Shown piece after piece: positions 1-64,000 of a DNA stretch of 64,000 nucleotides. The stretch spans positions 13,591,000-13,654,999 of the forward strand of contig CP154955.1 of assembly GCA_039621445.1 (NCBI GenBank), read 5' to 3'. This DNA is from Euglena gracilis. Lineage: Eukaryota; Euglenida; Euglenophyceae; Euglenales. The notes beneath the pieces are model-generated. The model was given only the letters and a program-made list of their open reading frames with translations, searched no databases and was not told the origin of the DNA. Both the position numbers and the translations under genes were made by a program. Within the stretch, counting starts at the first letter, position 1. The number at the start of each line of letters is the position of its first letter.

Positions 1-1
1 G

Positions 2-40747
<40,746 letters not shown>

Positions 40748-40939
40748 CCGTGGCGGAGCGTTGCGCTCGATCCCGGCGGTTCTGGGAATGGGTGCAGTGC
40801 AGAAGCGCAAACGTGTCTTTTTGTGTGTGTTTTTTTTGATTTTGTCAAAAGTTGCTTTTTTTTGGTGATTTTCATTTTTTTTTGCTGGAAAGTTTTTTGG
40901 ATAATGAAAGGGCAGCTGAATTCTTGATGGCCCCCCAGG

Positions 40940-41165
40940 GGGATTAAGAATTCAGGAGTTGGCAAATAATTTTGTGCTGTTGATGGAATGGGGTTAGGGT
41001 TAGGAGTTAGGCCTAAGTGCAGGCCTAACTTATCGATTAGTGTCAGGTGTGCAGGTTAGGCCTAAAGTCAGGCCGAACTTTTAACCCTAACTCCATCAAT
41101 AACGCAATTTTTTTGATCCCCCTGGAAATTCTTAATGGTCCCCCCAGGGGGGGAATTAAGAATTC
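40940..41165. mobile_element. MITE-like element related to family TGGCAG, different ends
   Basis: Has the same central 'gttgatggaat...ttaggcct...ccatcaataacgc' palindrome, but its outer arms are GAATTCTTAAT-type. It starts about 190 bases after the gene A stop. Confidence 0.7.
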
Positions 41166-42824
41166 CGCTGCCAAAGAAATATTCCTCATTTTGCCCCAAT
41201 TCCCCTCTGAGACCAAAATTTTGTGTCAGTTTTTTTTGTCTTTTTTTTGCATTTTCTGGCCAAGGAATTGCATATTTTTTAATAAACAAAAAGTTTTCCT
41301 TGGTGTAGGTGAAAGTCCTCTGTGGCCTTTCCAGCGGAAAGTGCTCATCCTGGGGAGTTCCTGAAGGATTTTGCATGCAACTTGTGCTGTTTTTGTGTTT
41401 CTTTGCAGCGCGTTTGTCTGAGGGTCTCGTCTGAGGGTCCCCCCCCCCCCCGCTATGCAAGTTGGGCTGGCCTCTAAAATGGATTTCACTTTTTTTCCGA
41501 AACAAAGTTTGCTATGAGATGGGCTGACTGAATGCACCGAAGCCTTGTCGAATGCATGTGCAACTGTTGTCAGGTGAGGCGACCCTATGCAGCCCCTTCT
41601 CTCCCAGAGAAATCTCCGTGTCGGCGCGTCTCACCTCAAGGCGGCAGTGATTTTCTCCCCCGACGCACTCCTTCAAGGTCCAGTTTCATTTCAAAAAACA
41701 AATTTGATGGAATTTGAAAACAGGAAATGCGCAGTGACTGGGTGGACCTGGGGGTCGGGAGTATTGTTGGTTGGAAGAATGCCGACACCGTCGGGAAGAG
41801 GGGGTTCTGTGCAGAGGCGTTGCAGGGGGACGAATGACGCAACTGCTTTCGGATCGCTTTCAAAAGGCACGCGTGCCTCCTCCAGAACAAGGGACGCCTC
41901 ATTGGAGGGGGGGCATGGATTCTGTCCGCAATGCTGAACCGCTGAGGGAAGAACCTCTGCCTGGATTCCAACTGTTCCCCATTGCCTATTGTTATTTTAC
42001 TCGTTGTATCATTTCCGTTTCGATTGCTCTCTGAGCCCCCAAAACAGGGTTAGAAATACAGAGGGTGTCCCTGGGCCGAACCCCCCCCTTCCCAACCTGC
42101 CATGCGTTTGGACCGACCCTGGGAAGTTGCTGGGACCCCCGGGTATGTCAGATTGTTTCCCCAGCACTTTGTGTCGAATTTTCAGCATTTCGGCAATATT
42201 TTGCCCCAAACACGCACGTTTTTGGGACCGAAATCAGTATCTTTGGCCACGCCACTGTTTCAGTGGGGAGTCCCCTGGCCTGACGTCGAAACCGACTCCT
42301 GAGCCAGCGTTTGAGGTTGAAGGAGGGTGCAGGGCTGTACGGTGTACGGGAAATCCTTGAAGCCCTATGGGTGGGTGGTGGGGGGTCAACACCTCACCCC
42401 CATCCCGGTGGGGGCATCCGACCCCCCCCTCCGCTGGGCCTTCCGGTATATCTTGGGGCGATTTTTCGGTCAAAATTTTCCTTTGGGACTGAAGGTATTT
42501 TTTCATTGGGCAGTGTTGTTGTGGGTGGGTGGGTGGGGGGGTCGACCCACTGCCCCACCATCTCCCGGGTGGCGGGGGTTCACCCGCCCCCCACCGAGCC
42601 TTCCCACACAACCCTGCCCCCCTAAAGTTCAACCTTTTCCGTCCGGCGTTTCACACCAATTTTTTTTGGCAATTTGGACATTTAGGCGGTGCCACTGTTT
42701 GGATGTGGGGTGCCCCCCCCCCTCCTCCTCTTTTCCCCCTCCTGGTGGGGGTCACCATGGAGGGGTCCAACTCCCACCTGCCCTCACATCGAACCCTGCC
42801 CTGAACCCTTCCCCGTGTTGCAGC

Positions 42825-42900
42825 GTCAGCTGCTGACCCCACTGCTCCAGATAGCCTTCCGCCTGGACACTCACCTTCTGGAATACCACCCCCTGAGCAG
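42825..42900 (+). other. Possible orphan exon
   Basis: A short open stretch after GTTGCAG encodes RQLLTPLLQIAFRLDTHLL, without the low-complexity bias of its surroundings. No family is recognised and no neighbouring exon was found. It could be an early exon of gene B or chance. Confidence 0.2.
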
Positions 42901-43324
42901 GGGTGGGCTTGATATTTTGTATATATATTTTATTTATATATGTTTATATTTTTTATTATATATTATTATGTATTATCAGAATTGATCAAATGACGCGTTT
43001 GACGATGGTCGGTGCCGTACAAATGGCACACACTCCGTTATCGTGTGTTTCGGGGCCAGCACCATCTCCCCCAATCTTTTTCTCCGCCGGCAGGCGGTTA
43101 CAAGTGGGTGAAGGCGCGGGGGGTGCTTTGAAGGGTGGAACTGCCCAGCCCGGGTACCGGTGCATCACTTTGCACCCCCCCAGCCCTGCCCCACTCCATC
43201 CTCCTGTGATGTGTATACTCTGCCATCCGTGTTGGCCACGCACCTCTCTCTCGGCGGCTGTACTGTGCTGTGCTGCGCCCAGAGCTGTTCAGGAAACTCA
43301 GAAACCCCATGTTGTTGGGCATGG

Positions 43325-43514
43325 AGAGTCCAATACAAGTACACAATATATATAATACAAGATAATATATAATACAAGAGTATATAATATATATCATACA
43401 AGAGTCCATATAATATGTATAATACAAGAGTATATAATATATATATACAAGAGTATATAATATATATATACAAGAGTATATATATAATACAAGAGTATAT
43501 AATATATATATAGA

Positions 43515-43553
<39 letters not shown>

Positions 43554-43600
43554 AGAGTATATAATATATATATATATATATATAATGCAAGAGTCCAATA
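43325..43600. repeat. AT-rich minisatellite with 'acaagagtatata' units
   Basis: Repeated 'tacaagagtatataata' interspersed with (TA)n, in the spacer between genes A and B. Confidence 0.9.
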
Positions 43601-43813
43601 CAAGCTTCTTTTTAAGTCAGAATCGCCCCCGGGGGGTGAGTCCGGGGCCAGACCCCGGGGGGGGGGAGTCCTGCGCCGGCCTGGGTGGGGGGGGGATCCC
43701 CGGGCATCTTAAAAGCATCCTGGTCCAAATTTGTATTCATCATCCAGGTCCCCCCAGCATAGGTCACTCCCCCCTCTATTTACAGAAAACCTTGCCCAAA
43801 CGTCTGTTGCTGG

Positions 43814-44283
43814 GAACAGCGGTTTCCTTAAGTCGGAGGGTACCCCATCCCCCCGGGGGGGGTCCAGCCAGCCAGCAGCTCAAATCCAGCCAGCAGCCCA
43901 AATTCGGGCTGGGAGCCCCCCCCGGGGTCAAGTGAAATAAAGTTGGGTCCAGCCCGGTCGGAGGCCGGACCAGCCGGCCAGCCAATTGGGCTACCCAGCT
44001 CAGCTATCCCTTCATTTATTCCCCTCATCACAGCTTCCTCCATCACAGCCCCCAGCCTTGACCTTGCTCCATCCATCAAAATGTCGAAAATGCAAAAATG
44101 TTTTGGAAAATTTTGTTTTTCATCGACGCAGCCCAGCCCAGCCCCCTCCAGCCCCGGCCCCCCCCCCCCTCCCCCCCCCTATCCCCCCAAGGGGGGGTTC
44201 AGCCAGCAGCTCATTTCCAGCAAGCAGCTTTTTTGCCAGCCGGAGGCTGCCCCCCGGGGGGGGGGTCCTTAAGACCTGCCTCG
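43814..44283. mobile_element. MITE-like element, family CTTAAG, copy 3
   Basis: The interior is nearly the same as copies 1 and 2; the ends have drifted (CAGCGGTTTCCTTAAG / CTTAAGACCTG). It lies in the A-B spacer. Confidence 0.78.
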
Positions 44284-45804
44284 GTTCGTTCCATGAGTTT
44301 CGTCATTCGAATTCACCACACCTTCTCTGTGCAGCTTCAGTTGAGTTCAGTTCAATATATCAGCTTCAGTTCTTCCCGCAAAGGTTTGCTGGCCTATAGG
44401 TGGGGGGTGTCCTACCCCCCCCCCCCCGGCCTTCCTGGGCAGCCTGCCAGGGTCCCGCAGTGTCCCTTGGCCTCCGGCTCGGAACGCTCGGCTGGATTTC
44501 AGTGCGACCGGGCAGCCAACTTTGTGGATGTCCGACCCCGGCTTCGCTTCCGCCTTTCCCTGTCCTCTGAAAAGCTGAAAATGTCCAAATAATCGGATCT
44601 TAAACACTCCCCGAAATAATGTTTTTTGTTTCTTATGCCTTTTGTACCTTTGTATCTTACAACCATCCCGATGAGAAGTCACAATGCGACTCTCCTCCCC
44701 TGTCCCACAAACCCCGGCCTCCGGAGGACACTTTCAGAGGTTTCTGCATGGTTCCTAGGCTTGAAACTGTACCGTTGCATGATGACTGTCCCTCCCCCCG
44801 GCCAAAGGACACCCTTTTGGTCAAAACCCCATGTTTGATGACCGCCCCGGAAGACAAAAGTTTCCACTCACCACCAAATACGACGGCGTGTTCAATTTTT
44901 TTTTCATTTCCCAGAATAGCAACATGTGTCACTGGCCGACCCCCTGCCCCACGGGGTGGGTGACTGGCTTCTTTGCCGCCCCCCCCCCCCCCCAGGAGGG
45001 AAGGTCAAAATACCCGAAGCCCGGAGTGCTCCGGCGCTCACTGGTTTTTTGGATTTGTGTAAGTGACCCTCCTCCCCCCTGGAGGTTGGGGAAAGTTGTG
45101 TGGCCAGGAAATGAACTTTGCTTAAAAAATCCCCCGCATTTGGACCAGCTTGAGCCCAAAACTGAAAATGTCATGTTTGCCAAGTTGCCATTTTTTTCGA
45201 TACATGGGGCGCCGAATGATTCCAACCGCATTTGCAATTTTTCGAGCTTCTTTTGTGGCTTTCTATTCCGTCGTATTTTCGAACGTTCACGTGTTCCGTC
45301 TTTCATGACATAATTAAACGTAGGTTTGTGGCCATTCCACAGCCATCCAACTGAAGTGTTGCCGAACGGAAAACCAGGCCGGGCCCCCGTCGCTCCAAAG
45401 TGCCCACCTGCTCCCCCCACCCCGGCATTTGCGCCAGGGCGGGATGCAAGGCAATGTGTGCGAAGTGTTGTAACGTTTGCCTCGCAACGCCTTGGGTAGG
45501 GCCGCACGCACGGCTGCCCTCGCGTCAATTGCAAAGCACCGGGAGCGGTCGCTGGCAGTGTCCCTGTTTGTGTGACCCAGATTTCCCTGGTTCCAGGCTA
45601 CCTGCGTTTTTTGGGAGTCCAAGGAAGTTTTTGACTTCAACTGGTGCGAATGTGCACATTGTGCCAACTCATCCCACAAATACGCGAGGTAAGTGCAAAA
45701 CCACACACATGTGGAATACGCTCCTGGAAATTGTCATTCCCGAGAAACTGTCGGGATCTCCCAGGAAATTGTCAGGGACTTCCCTGTCTCGGCCGACCCA
45801 TAGG

Positions 45805-46030
45805 TTGAGTGCTATGGGCAGGCAGAGGGCACTTTCAACCCCCCGGTCGGGTTTTGGGGTGCTGTAGCACCCCAAACCCGAAAATGGTCCCGAAAATGGC
45901 CATTTTTAAAGGAAAAATGGCTGGGTCGGCAGGCACCAGGGGCGAAACTGACCCCCTTGGGGGGGGGGTGCTTGCTATGGGCAGGCACCCCTTGCACCCT
46001 CTTCCCCCGGGGTTGGTATACAAGAAGCCT
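45805..46030. repeat. Dispersed repeat family 'gggcaggcacc', copy
   Basis: Shares 'gtgctatgggcaggca', 'aaaatggccattttt' and 'ggtcggcaggcacc' with 23425-23660, 57110-57345 and 49380-49460. Confidence 0.7.
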
Positions 46031-46535
46031 GCAGGGGGGCTGTGTGCCTGCATCGGTGCCAACGTACACGTCTGCTTGGGACTTATAATTATTATTTTGC
46101 CTCCGGGTTGGTACTTTGTCCCACTGGTGTTGCTCCATCGGTCATTCTCTGCAGTAACCTCGCCCCAAATAGCCCCCCGGGCTTTGCTCAGTCACACTGC
46201 AGGTAACCCTGAGAGGGGGGGGCTTTTATTTGTGTACACTTTCGTTCAACCCCCAAACAAAAACCTTCAGCAGCAACCTCGTGCCAGTGGTGCATCAAGG
46301 GAACCATTGTGAAGTCCACCACACGTTTTATTTTATTCTAACCCCACCGCCAAATGTTCTCTGCCCCAACCCTCTCTCGCCAAATGGTTCAGAAACCAAA
46401 GGGTTGCTAAAACTGTGGTAAAAAGCCAACCCATCTTTCATTCACGTGCTTGCAATATTGGGGGGGGGCTGTCATTTGGATTTTTTGAGAGCGTTTATTT
46501 TTGGGGGGGTATTTGGGATGGGTTCTAATTGGGGG

Positions 46536-46930
46536 GTCGCTGAGCTCTTATCTCTTTAGAGTAAGAGCGAAGCTTACCACCAGGGAAGAGGGGGGGTAGA
46601 ACCCCCCCGCCCCCCCCCCCCCCTGGGTAGACCGTGAACACCGCGGATTATCACCATGATTTCAGACCGGTTCCCGGATTTTTTTTTCCAGTCGCGAACG
46701 ACTGGATTTCTAGTTTCCGAATCACCTCCGTTTGACCCCCAACTCCCCGCCAGGCCCAAGTTATTCGCGCACGAAGGGTCCAAACTGGGTAGGATTGCCC
46801 CCCCCTTCCGACTCAGCCATTTCGCTGGGGTCCAAGAATCGGTCAAAAAATCGATTTTTCGAAAATATCTCGAGAAAACGTACATTATTTCCGGAAACGT
46901 TGGACGAAATGTACCCCCGTAGGCCCTCTA
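46536..46930. repeat. Dispersed repeat 'cagtcgcga.cgactgg', copy
   Basis: Contains 'gctgagctcttat', 'ggattatcaccatgat', 'cagtcgcgaacgactgg' and 'ccaactccccgccagg'. It matches 37450-37740 directly and 26150-26345 inverted. Its tail (46830-46930) matches 4320-4405 inverted. Confidence 0.75.
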
Positions 46931-48450
46931 TCACCCCCTGTTCGCCGTTTTGGCTGCCGACACGCCTGGCCCGTGTTCCGGCGCGCCTTTGCGGCCCAAA
47001 ACGGCCATTTTGAGGTGTTTTTTTTGGGCCGTTGGCAGCCAGCCTTCGATGTAGTTCCCCACTAGGACAGATGGAACTGCCAGGGCCGCTACATCGGATC
47101 CATTCGGCTGCTCCGCATCTGTGTTCGGCATCGGCTCTCCGTGCCAGTTATCGTCTCACCCGCAGCGTAGAGTGACCTGACCCTGCCCGCCATCCCCTGT
47201 TTGCCATGTTTGCCGCCTGTGTGAGGTGCTTCTGTGCTAGAGGTGGCAGAGGAGCTGGCAGGCTCCTCAGGTGGCAACAACCCGCCGGCAGCCCGGGATG
47301 CCCTGGTGGGCGGGGGGCGTACAATCGCGGGGAGGGGGGCACTTCCACTCTTCCAAAAACGAGACGGTCACCCCCCCCCCCCCACATGGCAGGGGGCACC
47401 TGAGATCCAAAGAGAGAATTGACCACAAATGTGAAATAAATGTCCCGAGTCACTTTGGTGCTGTGTTGCCGGCCACCATCACTGCCCTCAGCCCGCGGTG
47501 TCAGGGCTGACCCCCCTCTGGATGCCAAGGATCCACACACTTTGGTCGCCGTAGTGCCTTCCCCATCCACAGTGTGCTCGATTTGCTCATTTGATTTCCC
47601 ACGGTGTGACAGTGGAATGTACGGAAGAAGCACAGCGGAAAAATTCCTGGGTTTAGCAGTAATAATTTTTGTGATGTGTCTGTGCCTGACTTGCAGTCTC
47701 ACGGGGCCGGAGAAATTTTTGGCCAAGAACTGACCAATGGTTTTCGCTTCTTTTATCCCACAACTGGACCTACGACCTACTCCGGCCCTACGCGCGTTTG
47801 TTGCCTTCGACGGGTCTTGCTGGGGGGGGGGGCTCATGTCTTCGCTGTAACGCATCCCTCTTCTACAGTACCCCTCGGTGTGCTTGATGATTGAACGCTA
47901 AATAATGACTGAAACGGCCTAAACACTGCAGAACACTGCGCTGACTTGATTGCATGCACCTTTTTTTTGGAGCCCCCAACGTGCAGACTTCCGGGGGGGG
48001 AGCACTTCCCCAAAGACGAGGCTTTGTGCCATGAAGGCCATCAAATGAGCCCCCCATCCACAGAAACTGCCATGCCTGAGATATTGTCAGCGTCCGCTCG
48101 GCTAACTGGCAGCGTCAGGGTTTTTTATCCGCGCCACCCCTGGGGGTGGTCCCCCCCCGGAGGGGGTGGGATATACTTTTAGGCGCCGAAATTTTGAAAA
48201 GGTGCTATTTTTGCATTTTTTCGCGATTTTCGGCTATTTTCGGGGAAAAGTGGGTGGGTCCCCAGGACCCCCCCCCCAGAGGGTGGGTGGGTGGGGGGAC
48301 CCCCCTCCCCCCCGGTCTTAAAAAAGCCCGTGGTCAGGATCCCCGGCACCGGCCAACCTGTGTCGGGACAGTTTGCTGGAAGGGGGGGTGTTGTCCGAAG
48401 CCTCATTGTGGCCCGACCGCCCCGTGTCCCCCCAGACCCCCAGCCCGCCG

Positions 48451-63873
<15,423 letters not shown>

Positions 63874-64000
63874 GTCCAAGGCGTCCGTCAAAGCGGCAAG
63901 CAAAAACTAAATAAACAATATCATAAGAATGATTAAGAGAGTAATAAAAATAAATAAAAGTGAAAATGAAAAGTAAATGGAGAGATGGGATCAAGAAGAA

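Larger units (their letters stand above)
40748..48450. other. Spacer between gene A and gene B with no supported gene
   Basis: About 7.7 kb separating the stop of gene A from the first exon of gene B. It contains dispersed inverted-repeat elements (for example 40940-41165, 43814-44283 and 45805-46030), an AT microsatellite (43325-43600) and C/G homopolymer runs. A short open stretch at 42825-42900 (LLTPLLQIAFRLDTHLLEY) looks exon-like but has no recognised family. Confidence 0.6.

Overview
This is a eukaryotic nuclear window carrying two tandem paralogues of a full-size PDR-type (ABCG) ABC transporter on the + strand. Both are split into many small GC-rich exons inside long, repeat-filled introns. 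I infer a euglenid (Euglena-like) genome. Almost none of the introns are GT-AG. When the reading frame is joined so that the conserved PDR order is restored, most junctions have the form exon|NNNCAG ... CTGN5-6|exon, and the two intron ends are complementary over 5-9 bp. That is the published signature of euglenid nonconventional introns. At least one intron (20838-22034) is an ordinary GT-AG intron, and such a mixture is also typical of euglenids. The taxon is inferred from intron structure, not from a marker gene.

Layout. 2-40747 is gene A. Its first exon(s) lie upstream of the window; about 36 exons add up to roughly 4.1 kb, or about 1360 codons. The order is N-terminal region, NBD1, TMD1, linker, NBD2, TMD2 and stop at 40745-40747. 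40748-48450 has no recognisable gene and is filled with dispersed repeats. 48451 to the window end is the 5' part of gene B, whose exons match gene A exons 1-7 before the window ends inside NBD1. Exon sequence is highly conserved between the copies (nearly identical in the Walker A exon), but intron length and content are unrelated. One intron is present only in gene A, and one split appears only in gene B.

Intron and spacer content. There are many families of short inverted-repeat, MITE-like elements, often bracketed by C-tracts and G-tracts. Two families end in CAG/CTG exactly like the introns. There are also numerous micro- and minisatellites, including a roughly 2.4 kb CCATA/CCGTA/CCACA pentanucleotide satellite in a gene B intron.

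Function. The encoded proteins are predicted membrane exporters (NBD-TMD-NBD-TMD). Both Walker A motifs are intact. In gene A both Walker B motifs read D-G instead of D-E, and the NBD1 signature reads LTDGQ, so the catalytic cycle may be unusual. No rRNA, tRNA, CRISPR or prokaryotic operon was recognised.
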